Assembly (NCBI GenBank): GCA_964652235.1
Contig: CAZZDK010000016.1
Coordinates: forward strand, 1-55,032
Origin: CAZZDK01 sp964652235
GTDB lineage: Bacteria > Pseudomonadota > Alphaproteobacteria > UBA9219
Direction of reading: 5' to 3'
Length of the DNA stretch: 55,032 nucleotides
Shown: positions 9,529 to 17,885 of the stretch, piece after piece
How positions within the stretch are numbered: the first letter of the stretch is position 1
How the letters are laid out: the number at the start of each line of letters is the position of its first letter
Notes under the pieces: model-generated
Seen by the model: only the letters and a program-made list of their open reading frames with translations
Told to the model about the DNA's origin: nothing
Databases searched by the model: none
Translations under genes and position numbers: made by a program

Positions 9529-9713
9529 GGGTCTCTCCTGTCGTCAAAGCAAAACGCGGGCCTCATCCGGTCGCGCCAAGCCACCGGACGATCCAAAAGC
9601 TTATCTTTTTTCTGGATCGATTAAGGCGGCAAGCCAACCGCATCGGCGCCGACCTCGCCCCCATATTACCAAGATAGAAGGGAGATTCCACCCTAAAAAA
9701 TAATTCTATGTTT

Positions 9714-9851
9714 TCAATAGGATTCGCACCGGCACCACGGCCCGACGCAAACAGAAGGATCATGTTCTTCCCCCTCGGCGGGAGTAGAGGAACAGGCCCC
9801 AAGGCCTAAAACCAGGAGGGACAAGACGAGGAAAAAGGCAGGTTTATTCAT
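9714..9851 (-). CDS. Small predicted lipoprotein, 45 residues
   Basis: A short reading frame begins with a lipoprotein signal peptide: MNK, then a hydrophobic core and the lipobox LGAC with the acceptor cysteine at residue 20. The mature part is only 26 residues and ends with the cysteine-bearing stretch CVGPWCRCESY. A strong candidate promoter lies 51 bp upstream on the same strand (9902-9930), and GGCGGAG sits about 12 bases before the ATG. No family was recognised. A compact signal peptide, lipobox and promoter together make chance unlikely, but there is no homology support. It is transcribed away from the DUF1192 gene at 9958. Confidence 0.6.
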   Translation of the reverse strand: MNKPAFFLVLSLLVLGLGACSSTPAEGEEHDPSVCVGPWCRCESY

Positions 9852-9901
9852 AAGAAAAGGCTCCGCCAAGAAGGGAGGGTGACAGAAAGAAAGAGAAGCT
9901 T

Positions 9902-9930
9902 ATTATAGGGCGAAATCGCCCCCTTGTCTT
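9902..9930 (-). promoter_or_regulatory. Sigma-70-type promoter for the small lipoprotein gene, with dyad in spacer
   Basis: On the minus strand the sequence reads AAGACA, 17 bases, TATAAT. The -10 box is a consensus match (plus-strand 9902-9907) and the -35 matches four of six. The spacer contains the near-perfect dyad GGGCGATTTCGCCC. A dyad between the two boxes is the arrangement used by MerR-type regulators, though a simple repressor site is equally possible. Expected transcription start is near 9895, giving a leader of about 45 bases. Confidence 0.5.
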
Positions 9931-9957
9931 GTCGTTCTTCGAGGAAAGGCCGCCCCC

Positions 9958-10143
9958 ATGATCAATCCCGACGACCTTGATCCGCCCCGTCCCGTCGCCG
10001 CCCCCCTCAATCTGGAGGGAATGTCCGTGGGCGATCTCAAAGCCCACATCGCCTCGCTTGAGGCCGAGATCGCGCGGGCAAAGGCCATGATCGCGCAAAA
10101 GGAATCCCTGCGCAGCGGGGCGGACGGCCTGTTCAGCTTTTAG
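9958..10143 (+). CDS. DUF1192 family small protein
   Basis: A 61-residue protein with an acidic, proline-rich start and a helical region (about 22-50) typical of DUF1192: MSVGDLKAHIASLEAEIARAK. The helix has heptad-like spacing and may form a short coiled coil. DUF1192 is common in Alphaproteobacteria and has no established function. GAGGAAAGG sits just before the ATG. Its stop overlaps by 4 bases the stop of the convergent AsmA-like gene. Confidence 0.85.
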   Translation: MINPDDLDPPRPVAAPLNLEGMSVGDLKAHIASLEAEIARAKAMIAQKESLRSGADGLFSF

Positions 10144-13100
10144 TCCTCCGTTTCTTCCCCTGGAAAGAAGAGAGTCCTTAGAAGGCCGGGGGTGAGAAGT
10201 GAAACGGGGTTCACGCTGACCTCCGGATCGGCCAGCTTTCCTTTGATCGAGAAAGCGGCGGCGATGACGCCCTGCCCGTCGCCGCCCGTGATCACGTCGC
10301 CCAGAAAGGGGATCGAGCCGATCAGGCTGTTCATGAAGCTAAAGGGCACGAGCGTGCCGCTAAGGCTGGCCTGGCCGCCGTCCATATCGACCTTGCCTTC
10401 GACGTTGATCCCGACGACCGATCCGGCGGCCTGCGTCTTGCTAAGCTCGATTTCGCCGTCGCGCAAACGGAACCGACCCCGCAAGTGGTTGAAGCTCGCC
10501 TCGCCGGTGATAAGGTCAACGAAACCGAACGGCGAAACGGCGTTCAAAAGACGAACGAGAACGGGCAAGCCGGAAACGGTGAAAGCGCCTATTTTGATTT
10601 TGCCCCGGATCACGCGCGGCTCTTCCGCCGTGCTGATCCCGCCGATCCACAAATCGCCGCCTTCGACCGTGTCGGTAAAGCCGAGACCATGAAGCGCCTG
10701 GCCGAAATCCGGGGCCGTCATTTCAAGACGCCAATGGTCGCCTTCGGGATTAAGCGCCATGGCGACGGCGCTTTCGCCCTGGGCCAGCCCTTTGAAATCG
10801 ATGTTCGCCCAGCCCATCTCGTCGCGCTTGGCCTTCAAGGAAACATCCGACATGAATCCGGTCTCGCTCGTATAGAGTTTTTCAAGCCGCACGTCATAGG
10901 TTCCTGGGCGCGCGCCGTTTTTCTTTCCGGCCTCACTACCGCCGCTTTCAAAGCCGGAAACGTCCAGCGCCTTGCCAGAGATTTTCAGAGAAATCGGCTT
11001 GTCGAGATCGGCGGAAGCCGAAAGGAAAACGACGGCGTTGCTGCGTCCGACGATATAGGGGCTGAATCTGGCCTCGCGCGCGCGCCCCGTCTTTCGATCA
11101 AGCCGGGCCGATCCTTTGACGTTCAGCCCCTTGCCGCGCAACGCGATGTCCTTGACGTTAATCTCTTCCTCGCCTTCCATTTCGGCCTCGAAGGCGAGCT
11201 TGGCCGCCGCGCCTTTGGGCTTGCTCCACCCCAAAAGGGGAACCTTAACGGCGGCGTTTTTGAAGTCCGCCTCGCCCGAAAGAGTCGAAAAGCCGGGGCG
11301 CAGATTCTCGTAATGCACTTTCAGGGTCGTCGGTCCCTCGGTCTTGACACTTTCCTGAAGCTCAAAAGCGCTCCATCCGCCTTCCGGAACCTGTCCGCTC
11401 ACCGTAGCCTGGTGCAAAGGCTCGCCGGTCCGGGCCCGGCTGTCAAAGCGGCTTTTCCAGACGAGATCGAGCGCGAGGCCGTTAAGAGCCACGGGGCCTT
11501 TCAATTCAAACCCGTCGCGCTCCAGAGAAAAAGCCAGTCTGCCTTTCGAGACCTCGATTCCGGGGATCATATTGCGAAGGCCAAAACTCTCGAACGTCGC
11601 CTCGGCCTTGTATTCGACGTCCTTCAAAAGGAGCGACTCAAGCATGGGCATACGCAACGTCAAAACGCCCGTCGCCTGTCCGGAAACGTCGGCGGGATTA
11701 AGGCCGATGGCCTTGGCGTAGCCGAGCGGCGACGAATCCAAAAGCCTGAGGACGCTTTGCGTCGGTCCGGCGACCCGAAGGGGAATTTCGATCGACTGGA
11801 CGTCCTCATCAAGTTCCGTCATATGCAGCGTAAAGGGCTGAATTGCGATGTCGCCCGTATGGCCGGAAAGAATCTTCACGTCCATGCGCTTGAGATCGAA
11901 CGACGCTTCCGCAGAAGTGTCGTCCACGGCGGGCATCCCTTCGAGATAGGTCACGCGAGCGCCCTTGGCCTCGATATGGCCGGAGCCGGAGAGAATCTCG
12001 CTGTTTGCGAGGTCGTCCCACTTAAGGCGGCCTTTCAAAACAGCTTCGCCGCGCGTGAAGACGCCTCTGCTCAGGTTCGACGCCATCCAGGCCCGCGCGT
12101 CGGGGATGGCGATTTTCGGCCAGATGTCGCCGAATTGGTCCATCGGAAGGTTCTCAAGGCTCACCTTGACCTCGAAATTTTCATTGTTCCGCGCCCGTTT
12201 CCAGAGCATCTCGGTCGGCAAAGGCGTCTCGACTTTTCCCGTCGCGGAAAGACTGGGGCCGTCAAAATCGACCGCAAAGGAAAGCAAATCCGCCCGCCCC
12301 TCGTTTTGATCGTAAAGAGCTTCGAGCGCGAGGGACCGGACGGCCCTGGGTTTGTCCCAAAGCGTTTCGTTTTTGAGGCTCCCCGCGCCGCCCGCAAGCT
12401 TGATCGAGGCGGTCGCGACGTTCAAATCGCCGTTCGCGCTGATCGTGAAATTTCCGGACAGGGGAAGATCAACAGCCGCCAAGGGCGCAAGGCTCGGATG
12501 CTGCGCCGCCAAAGCGGGGAGGCGAATATCCTGAAAGGAAAGCTCTACCTGGTGCAGCTTTTCTTTTCTTTCAAAAAGATAACGCGCGTCGAGAAAAGCC
12601 GTCTTATCGCCCTGCGTCACCTCGATCTTGGCATGGCCTGAGGCTTCCTTTTTCCTGTGCACCAGCGTGATTTCCCTGGCGCTGAGGGTCCAGTTCTTCC
12701 GGACCGTCTCGTCATAGACCGACAGGATGGCCTCGTTGACGGCGATGTCGTGGGAAAGACCCGGATTCGCGATTTCTTCGCTCGCCTCTCTTAAAAGGCC
12801 GAGAACGTCCACGCCCTCTTTCCGGCTGTCGCTCGGCGCGCCGCCGAGAGACCAGGAACCGTCCTTGCGGCGCGAAAGCCAGAATTGCGCGTTGTCGGCC
12901 CGCAGCAGCGTCGGCACGACGCGCCCGCGCAGAAGGCCCCACACGCTCAGCTTGAGGCTGGCCGAAGGAAAGGAAACCATCATTTCGCCGTCGGCGCCGT
13001 AAAGCTTCGCGCCTTGGCAGGTCACCGCCAACGTATGCTCTTTGTTGTCCCAGGACACGACGGCGCTTTCGATGTCGGCCTTCGAGCCGGGCACAAGCCG

Positions 13101-13247
13101 CGCGAAAGCCGCTTCGACATAGGGCGTTAAATCGTTTGAAACCAGGGGGCGGGCCGCCATTTTCCACGCCACAAGACCCAAAGCGATGGCCGCCAGGGCG
13201 AAAAGGGTCGCGGTTAGGGTGAAAGCGGTGCGAAACAAACGGGACAT
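10140..13247 (-). CDS. AsmA/YhdP-like envelope protein (DUF3971 and AsmA-like C-terminal domain)
   Basis: A 1035-residue protein with one N-terminal membrane anchor (about residues 5-28) and a very long periplasmic part rich in beta strands. The order of a central DUF3971-like region and a C-terminal AsmA-like region (about 850-1010, with GEVDM/GKVDMDGG-type repeats and a final GKLADPEVSVNPVSLLTPG stretch) matches the YhdP/TamB/AsmA group, proposed to move phospholipids between the membranes. An upstream in-frame start exists at 13283, but the later ATG gives a normal signal anchor (MSRLFRTAFTL) and was preferred. The family is secure at superfamily level; the exact subfamily is not. Confidence 0.8.
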   Translation of the reverse strand: MSRLFRTAFTLTATLFALAAIALGLVAWKMAARPLVSNDLTPYVEAAFARLVPGSKADIESAVVSWDNKEHTLAVTCQGAKLYGADGEMMVSFPSASLKLSVWGLLRGRVVPTLLRADNAQFWLSRRKDGSWSLGGAPSDSRKEGVDVLGLLREASEEIANPGLSHDIAVNEAILSVYDETVRKNWTLSAREITLVHRKKEASGHAKIEVTQGDKTAFLDARYLFERKEKLHQVELSFQDIRLPALAAQHPSLAPLAAVDLPLSGNFTISANGDLNVATASIKLAGGAGSLKNETLWDKPRAVRSLALEALYDQNEGRADLLSFAVDFDGPSLSATGKVETPLPTEMLWKRARNNENFEVKVSLENLPMDQFGDIWPKIAIPDARAWMASNLSRGVFTRGEAVLKGRLKWDDLANSEILSGSGHIEAKGARVTYLEGMPAVDDTSAEASFDLKRMDVKILSGHTGDIAIQPFTLHMTELDEDVQSIEIPLRVAGPTQSVLRLLDSSPLGYAKAIGLNPADVSGQATGVLTLRMPMLESLLLKDVEYKAEATFESFGLRNMIPGIEVSKGRLAFSLERDGFELKGPVALNGLALDLVWKSRFDSRARTGEPLHQATVSGQVPEGGWSAFELQESVKTEGPTTLKVHYENLRPGFSTLSGEADFKNAAVKVPLLGWSKPKGAAAKLAFEAEMEGEEEINVKDIALRGKGLNVKGSARLDRKTGRAREARFSPYIVGRSNAVVFLSASADLDKPISLKISGKALDVSGFESGGSEAGKKNGARPGTYDVRLEKLYTSETGFMSDVSLKAKRDEMGWANIDFKGLAQGESAVAMALNPEGDHWRLEMTAPDFGQALHGLGFTDTVEGGDLWIGGISTAEEPRVIRGKIKIGAFTVSGLPVLVRLLNAVSPFGFVDLITGEASFNHLRGRFRLRDGEIELSKTQAAGSVVGINVEGKVDMDGGQASLSGTLVPFSFMNSLIGSIPFLGDVITGGDGQGVIAAAFSIKGKLADPEVSVNPVSLLTPGLLRTLFFPGEETED

Positions 13248-13368
13248 GGGCGGGAGAATAGCTTCAAGCCTTCCGCCTGTCATGCGAAATAAGGCCTTTC
13301 GAAGGACTGGAAAACGAGCGAAATCCGTGCTTTATTGGGTGGGGCTCCCCTTTCCGTCCTTGAAAACC

Positions 13369-14337
13369 ATGCCCATTATCTCTCCCTCGCCCGAAACGCT
13401 CAAGCAGGCTGCCGACGCGCTCCGCGCCGGAAAGCTTGTCGCCTTTCCGACTGAGACGGTTTACGGCCTGGGCGGCGACGCGACGAACGAACGCGCCGTC
13501 GCCGCGATCTACGCCGCCAAGGGACGCCCGCAATTCAATCCGCTGATCGCCCATCTGGCCGGCGCCCAGGAAGCGGCGCGTTATGTCGCTTGGAATGAAC
13601 GCGCCCAAAAACTGGCCGACGCTTTTTGGCCCGGTCCTTTGACGCTCGTTTTACCACGCGCGAAGGATTCCAAGATCGCGCTTTTGGCCAGCGCAGGTCT
13701 CGACACCATCGCGGTGCGCGTGCCAGATCACCCCGTCGCGAGGGAACTCATCCGTCTGTCCGGCCTGCCCGTCGCCGCGCCGAGCGCCAACGCTTCCGGC
13801 AGGCTCAGCCCCACGCGGGCGGCGCACGTGGCGGATTCGCTCGGCGACAAAGTCGATTGGATTCTGGACGGCGGCCCCTGCGCCATCGGGGTGGAATCCA
13901 CGGTTCTGGACCTTTCGGGCGAGCGGCCCGCTCTGCTTCGCCCCGGCGGCATCACGAAGGAAAGGATAGAGGCCCTGCTCGGCCCCATCGAAGAATCCCT
14001 AAAAGATCCGGACGCGCCCAAAAGTCCCGGTATGCTCGAAAGCCATTACGCGCCGCATTTGCCCGTCCGGCTGAACGCGACCGAGGCGGGAGACGACGAG
14101 GCTTTTTTGACTTTCGGGCCGGACCAACAGCTCAAGGGAGGCGCGTTCAGGATCAACCTCAGCCCCGGCGGCGATCTGCTTGAGGCGGCGGCGAACCTTT
14201 TCGCGATGCTGAGAGCGCTGGATTTGCCGGATTTCAAAGGGATCGCCGTCATGCCCATTCCGGACGAAGGATTGGGCGCGGCGATTAACGACCGCCTACG
14301 CCGCGCCGCCGCGCCGAGGCCGCCCAAGATTGGTTAA
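13369..14337 (+). CDS. sua5: L-threonylcarbamoyladenylate synthase (Sua5/YwlC/TsaC type)
   Basis: This enzyme makes threonylcarbamoyl-AMP from threonine, bicarbonate and ATP, the first step of the t6A37 modification of ANN-decoding tRNAs. The 322-residue product has the YrdC domain (about 5-200) with KLVAFPTETVYGLG, KGRPQFNPLIAH and the PSANASGRLSPTRA segment, then a linker and a C-terminal Sua5 domain beginning at SPGMLESHYAP. It is therefore the long Sua5 form, not the short TsaC form. The reading frame continues upstream, but homology starts at the ATG at 13369. Confidence 0.95.
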   Translation: MPIISPSPETLKQAADALRAGKLVAFPTETVYGLGGDATNERAVAAIYAAKGRPQFNPLIAHLAGAQEAARYVAWNERAQKLADAFWPGPLTLVLPRAKDSKIALLASAGLDTIAVRVPDHPVARELIRLSGLPVAAPSANASGRLSPTRAAHVADSLGDKVDWILDGGPCAIGVESTVLDLSGERPALLRPGGITKERIEALLGPIEESLKDPDAPKSPGMLESHYAPHLPVRLNATEAGDDEAFLTFGPDQQLKGGAFRINLSPGGDLLEAAANLFAMLRALDLPDFKGIAVMPIPDEGLGAAINDRLRRAAAPRPPKIG

Positions 14338-14420
14338 CATGGCATAAAGCCGTTTATCGGTCGGTTTTTCGTGATAAAGTGCCGTAAGTTGAACAAATGA
14401 ATTTCTTTGAGGAAAAAGAG

Positions 14421-15065
14421 ATGAAATTTTCTACAATCTTCGTTGCCGCCACTTTCGGCCTTGCTTCCCTTTTTACGACCCTTCCCGCCTTCGCCCAGAC
14501 CGACGAATGGAAAAAGATCGTGACCGAAGAGTTGGAAAAGGCCAAGGAGAAGAAAGCTCTCTCCCCTGCGGAACAGCAGGCGCAGTCCCAAAGCCTCGCC
14601 GAAAAAGAGATTCTTCCGGCCCTGGAAGAGCTGCGGGCGAGAGTGCCCGCCTTTCGTTACGAAGTCGAATATGGCCGCTGGTTTTTATATGAGGATGGCT
14701 TTTTCAGAACCCAACGACCCAATAATAGCGTCAAATTCCATGAAGTCTTCGTCAAAATCGAAACGAACATTCCGAGCGAAATAGGAAAAACATCCGGAGG
14801 GCGCGTTTCGATAATGGAAGGCAAGAACAAACTCTTCCTTTTCGTCGGCGCGGACGATTTCGTCGCCGTCGTGGGCGACCAGAAACCTATGCCCGCCGGA
14901 ACCCTTCCTTTCCGCCACAGATTGGAACCGCCCTATGTGAGGGATGTCGTGACGGGAAAGATAAACGCCCTTAAGCACCTGGCCTCAAAGGTCTTCGCTT
15001 ACTTTCCTCTTTCCCCTTCGGGGATGAGAAACGAGGAGCGGCCTGCCAGACCGGGAAATGGTTAA
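14421..15065 (+). CDS. Secreted protein of unknown function
   Basis: The 214-residue product starts with a clear Sec signal peptide (MKFSTIFVAATFGLASLF...AFA) cleaved before QTDEWKK. Next come a charged helical stretch (about 25-70) and a mixed domain. No known family was recognised. The ATG at 14421 was chosen over one at 14397 because GAGG lies 8 bases before it and the signal peptide begins there. Its stop overlaps by 4 bases the stop of the convergent gapR. Periplasmic or exported location is inferred from the signal peptide only. Confidence 0.7.
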   Translation: MKFSTIFVAATFGLASLFTTLPAFAQTDEWKKIVTEELEKAKEKKALSPAEQQAQSQSLAEKEILPALEELRARVPAFRYEVEYGRWFLYEDGFFRTQRPNNSVKFHEVFVKIETNIPSEIGKTSGGRVSIMEGKNKLFLFVGADDFVAVVGDQKPMPAGTLPFRHRLEPPYVRDVVTGKINALKHLASKVFAYFPLSPSGMRNEERPARPGNG

Positions 15066-15316
15066 ACCTCCATCCCGATGGCGGATTTGTAGAGGTCGAG
15101 AAGCTCCTCCTGCTCGCGACGCTTTTCTTCCTCCATTTTGCGCAGGCGCACGATCTGGCGGATGATCTTCACGTCGAACCCGGCGCTTTTGGCCTCGCCA
15201 TAAACATCTTTGATGTCTTCAAGAACGGAAGCCTTGTCTTCTTCCAGCTTTTCGATCCTTCTGATAAAGGACCGCAAACGCTCGCCTGAAACTTCGCCGG
15301 ACTCTTTGTCAGCCAT
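15062..15316 (-). CDS. gapR: GapR (DUF2312) nucleoid-associated protein
   Basis: The 84-residue protein matches GapR of Caulobacter, a coiled-coil dimer-of-dimers that clamps overtwisted DNA ahead of polymerases and supports topoisomerase action and asymmetric chromosome replication. Key stretches are LRSFIRRIEKLEEDK, IKDVYGEAKSAGFDVKI and LRKMEEEKRREQEELLDLY. Length and helical content fit the family. GGAGG lies 10 bases before the ATG. The gene stands alone, divergent from the small gene at 15481. Confidence 0.9.
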   Translation of the reverse strand: MADKESGEVSGERLRSFIRRIEKLEEDKASVLEDIKDVYGEAKSAGFDVKIIRQIVRLRKMEEEKRREQEELLDLYKSAIGMEV

Positions 15317-15419
15317 GGAAACAATCCTCCGAAACCGATATGCGGGAATAAGAAAGCGGCTTTCTAAACGTCCTCAGAACAAAAGAAAACCTTTTTTTCC
15401 AACCTGGAAGAGGTCTTTT

Positions 15420-15449
15420 TTCACATCCCGTAAAGAATCAGATTATAGT
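15420..15449 (+). promoter_or_regulatory. Candidate sigma-70 promoter for the gene at 15481
   Basis: TTCACA (one mismatch to TTGACA), an 18-base spacer and TATAGT (one mismatch to TATAAT). The boxes lie in the AT-rich 164-bp gap between gapR and the downstream gene; transcription would begin about 25 bases before the ATG at 15481. Based on matches by eye only. Confidence 0.5.
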
Positions 15450-15480
15450 ATCGAAACGAAAGGGGAAAAACGGCCTCTCC

Positions 15481-15822
15481 ATGCCCTACATCGTGCGCGA
15501 TTCATCCGGTAAAATCATCCGCGCCAGCGTTCAGACTCTTCCTGGCGCGCAGGTTCTTCCTTTCGACCACCCGGACCTGATCGCCTTTCTTCGCGACAAC
15601 GGGCAGGACCCGGCGCGGATCGAGGAGGCTTTGGCCGAATTGCGGCGGACGGACCTCGATATGTCCCGCGCGGTCGAAGACGTGGTGATGGTCCTTTTGA
15701 AGAAAAACATCCTCAAGATGAACGACCTGCCCAAGGCCGTGCAGGACAAAATGAGCTATCGGCTTAAGCTGCGCCTTGCGATTCAAGACACGTTGGAGCA
15801 AGCCGGTCAGCGATCCGGCTGA
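15481..15822 (+). CDS. Small conserved hypothetical protein
   Basis: A 113-residue soluble protein. It begins MPYIVRDSSGKIIRAS and has a helical C-terminal half, with LDMSRAVEDVVMVLLKKN and DLPKAVQDKMSYRLKLR. The pattern resembles a widespread small proteobacterial family sometimes mislabelled as a tryptophan synthase beta-like protein; no enzyme activity is implied. The last 59 bases overlap the 3' end of the convergent mrp gene. The strong promoter candidate at 15420-15449 supports it being a real gene. Confidence 0.72.
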   Translation: MPYIVRDSSGKIIRASVQTLPGAQVLPFDHPDLIAFLRDNGQDPARIEEALAELRRTDLDMSRAVEDVVMVLLKKNILKMNDLPKAVQDKMSYRLKLRLAIQDTLEQAGQRSG

Positions 15823-16831
15823 ACGTTTCGCCCTCTTCTTCGCTCGCGGCGAGCGGACGCCCGGAATCCGAGGTCTCGCGCAAAAGCGGATCGAGCGGCA
15901 CGCGCCCCAGGAAAGAAACGCCCATCTGCTCGGCGTCTTTTTCCGCGCCGCCGTGGCCGAAAATGTCCGTCCTTTGGCCGCAATGGGGGCATTCGAAAAA
16001 GCTCATATTCTCGATCAGGCCCAGGATCGGCACGCCCACGCGCCTGAACATGGCCGCGCCCTTGCGCACATCGGCCAGCGCCAAATCCTGGGGCGTAGAA
16101 ACGATCACCGCGCCCGCGAGGGGGAGCATTTGAGCGACCGAAAGCGCCGCGTCGCCCGTGCCCGGCGGCATATCAAGCAAAAGGACGTCCAACCTGCCCC
16201 AGGCCGTTTCGTACAGCATCTGCCGCAGCGCCCCGTGCACCATGGGGCCGCGCCAGATCATCGGCGCGTCTTCCTCCACCAAGAAGCCGACGGACATGAA
16301 TCTCACGCCGTAAGCCTCAAAGGGGATCAGAAGACCGTCCTCGTTTTGAATCTCGGCTTTCGTCGCGCCGATAAGTTTAGGCAAAGAAGGGCCGTAAACG
16401 TCCGCGTCCAAAAGCCCGACCTTAAGGCCCTTCCGCGCCAGGGCCACGGCCAGATTGACGGCCATCGTGGATTTACCGACCCCGCCCTTGCCCGACGCTA
16501 CGGCGATGACGCAGGCCACGCCTTGCGGCAATCTTTTTTCCGGCTCTTTCTTTTTCATAGTAGGCGCTTGCTTGTGCGCGGCGAGAACGACCGTCGCGCG
16601 GGAGATTCCTTCCAGGGATTCAAGGACTTTTTGAGCTTGTTCCCGCACAGGCTCCAGGCCCGCGGCGCGGTCCGGATCGGCTTCCATCACAAGGCGGACG
16701 TGCAGCCCCCCTGGGGTCTCCTGCGCGGAAAGATCGGCCACGAGGCCCGCCGAGACGACAGAGCCTCCGCCGTCCGGCAGGCAAATAGCTGATAGGGCGC
16801 GTAAAACGTCTTCTTTGGATGGTAAAGCCAT
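15764..16831 (-). CDS. apbC: Mrp/ApbC family iron-sulfur cluster carrier ATPase
   Basis: This P-loop ATPase carries and delivers Fe-S clusters to apo-proteins. At 355 residues it has an N-terminal MIP18/DUF59-type domain (1-90), a linker, then the Mrp domain with the deviant Walker A GKGGVGKST, a switch region DADVYGPSLPKL, Walker B-like LLLDMPPGTGD, and the cluster-binding CPHC motif in the stretch after IENMSFFE. It is divergent from pyrB. The start is an ATG whose N-terminus fits the DUF59 domain. Confidence 0.94.
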   Translation of the reverse strand: MALPSKEDVLRALSAICLPDGGGSVVSAGLVADLSAQETPGGLHVRLVMEADPDRAAGLEPVREQAQKVLESLEGISRATVVLAAHKQAPTMKKKEPEKRLPQGVACVIAVASGKGGVGKSTMAVNLAVALARKGLKVGLLDADVYGPSLPKLIGATKAEIQNEDGLLIPFEAYGVRFMSVGFLVEEDAPMIWRGPMVHGALRQMLYETAWGRLDVLLLDMPPGTGDAALSVAQMLPLAGAVIVSTPQDLALADVRKGAAMFRRVGVPILGLIENMSFFECPHCGQRTDIFGHGGAEKDAEQMGVSFLGRVPLDPLLRETSDSGRPLAASEEEGETFSRIADRLAPTCLESQGAA

Positions 16832-16875
16832 GCCCTCGTTTAACCCATTCGCCCCTTTTCTGACAACAAATACAT

Positions 16876-16904
16876 TTGTCTATCGAAAAGAGACCCCCTA
16901 TAGT
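16876..16904 (+). promoter_or_regulatory. Sigma-70-type promoter of pyrB
   Basis: TTGTCT, a 17-base spacer and TATAGT, 42 bases before the pyrB ATG. A GACAA / TTGTC inverted repeat (16862-16866 and 16876-16880) overlaps the -35 box and could be an operator. The divergent mrp gene starts at 16831, so regulation of both genes from this region is possible. Confidence 0.55.
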
Positions 16905-16946
16905 CGGCGGAAGGAACTCACCCCGGACAGGAGACCAAGCCCCCCT

Positions 16947-17885
16947 ATGCCAGCCGCCCTATCGCAGCGCGACCTTCTCGGTATCGAACCCCTCTCTAAG
17001 GACGACGTTTCCCTCATTCTCGATCTCGCGGCGCATTACGCCGAACGCAACCGTTCAGGCCCCGGCAAATCGAACCGTCTCGACGGCAAAATGATCGTCA
17101 ATATGTTCTTTGAGGATTCCACGCGCACGCGGACCTCGTTCGATCTGGCGGCCAAGAGGCTCGGCGCGGACGTCGTTAACTTCAACGCCCATATCAGCTC
17201 GATGAACAAGGGCGAGACTTTCTCGGACACGATCCGGGTGGTGGCCTCCATGCTCTTTGACGGCATCGTCATCCGCCATCGCGAAAACGGTATGCCGGTC
17301 GAGGCGGCGCGAGCGGTGGACATACCGATCCTGAACGCGGGCGACGGCTCGCGCGAGCATCCGACGCAGGCCCTTTTGGACGCCCTGACCATGATCCGGC
17401 ACAGAGGCCATCTGGGAGGACTGAAGATAGCCCTTTGCGGCGACATCGAGCATAGCCGCGTGGCGCGGTCGAATATCTTCCTTTTAAGCAAGTTCGGCGC
17501 CGAGATTTGCCTGTTCGCGCCGCCCCAATTCGTGCCGCACGATCTGGACGAACTGCACGTCCGCAACTGCTCGTCCCTGAACGAGGCCTTGCAGGACGCC
17601 GACGTTGTGATGATGCTGCGGATACAAAAGGAACGCCTGGCCGAGGGCGCCTTCAGCATGACTCCCGAAGCCTATCACCAGGAATACGGGCTCAACCATG
17701 CCCGGCTTAAAATCGCCCGTCCCGACGTGATCGTCATGCACCCGGCGCCGATGAACCGGGGGATCGAGATTTCGGACGAGCTGGCCGACGACCCGCGCTA
17801 CAGCGTCATTTTCGAGCAGATGGAAATGGGCGTGGCGGTGCGGATGGCGTGCCTGGATCTTCTTATAGGGGACAAAACTCCATGA
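16947..17885 (+). CDS. pyrB: Aspartate carbamoyltransferase catalytic subunit
   Basis: PyrB condenses carbamoyl phosphate and aspartate in the committed step of pyrimidine synthesis. The 312-residue chain has the carbamoyl-phosphate loop FEDSTRTRTSF, the HRENG motif, the HPTQALLDALT motif and the C-terminal HPAPMNRG motif. The length equals that of typical catalytic chains. The ATG at 16947 was chosen because AGGAG precedes it and the N-terminus aligns there. Its stop overlaps the plsY start. No pyrC is next to it, unlike many bacteria where a pyrBC pair is seen. Confidence 0.97.
   Translation: MPAALSQRDLLGIEPLSKDDVSLILDLAAHYAERNRSGPGKSNRLDGKMIVNMFFEDSTRTRTSFDLAAKRLGADVVNFNAHISSMNKGETFSDTIRVVASMLFDGIVIRHRENGMPVEAARAVDIPILNAGDGSREHPTQALLDALTMIRHRGHLGGLKIALCGDIEHSRVARSNIFLLSKFGAEICLFAPPQFVPHDLDELHVRNCSSLNEALQDADVVMMLRIQKERLAEGAFSMTPEAYHQEYGLNHARLKIARPDVIVMHPAPMNRGIEISDELADDPRYSVIFEQMEMGVAVRMACLDLLIGDKTP

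Noticed and set aside
9563..9802. Minus-strand frame overlapping the small lipoprotein
   Set aside because: It lacks a signal sequence, ribosome-binding site and promoter of its own; the lipoprotein frame has all three.
10485..12641. Plus-strand frame of about 718 codons opposite the AsmA-like gene
   Set aside because: Composition and lack of any recognisable motif mark it as a shadow of the minus-strand gene.
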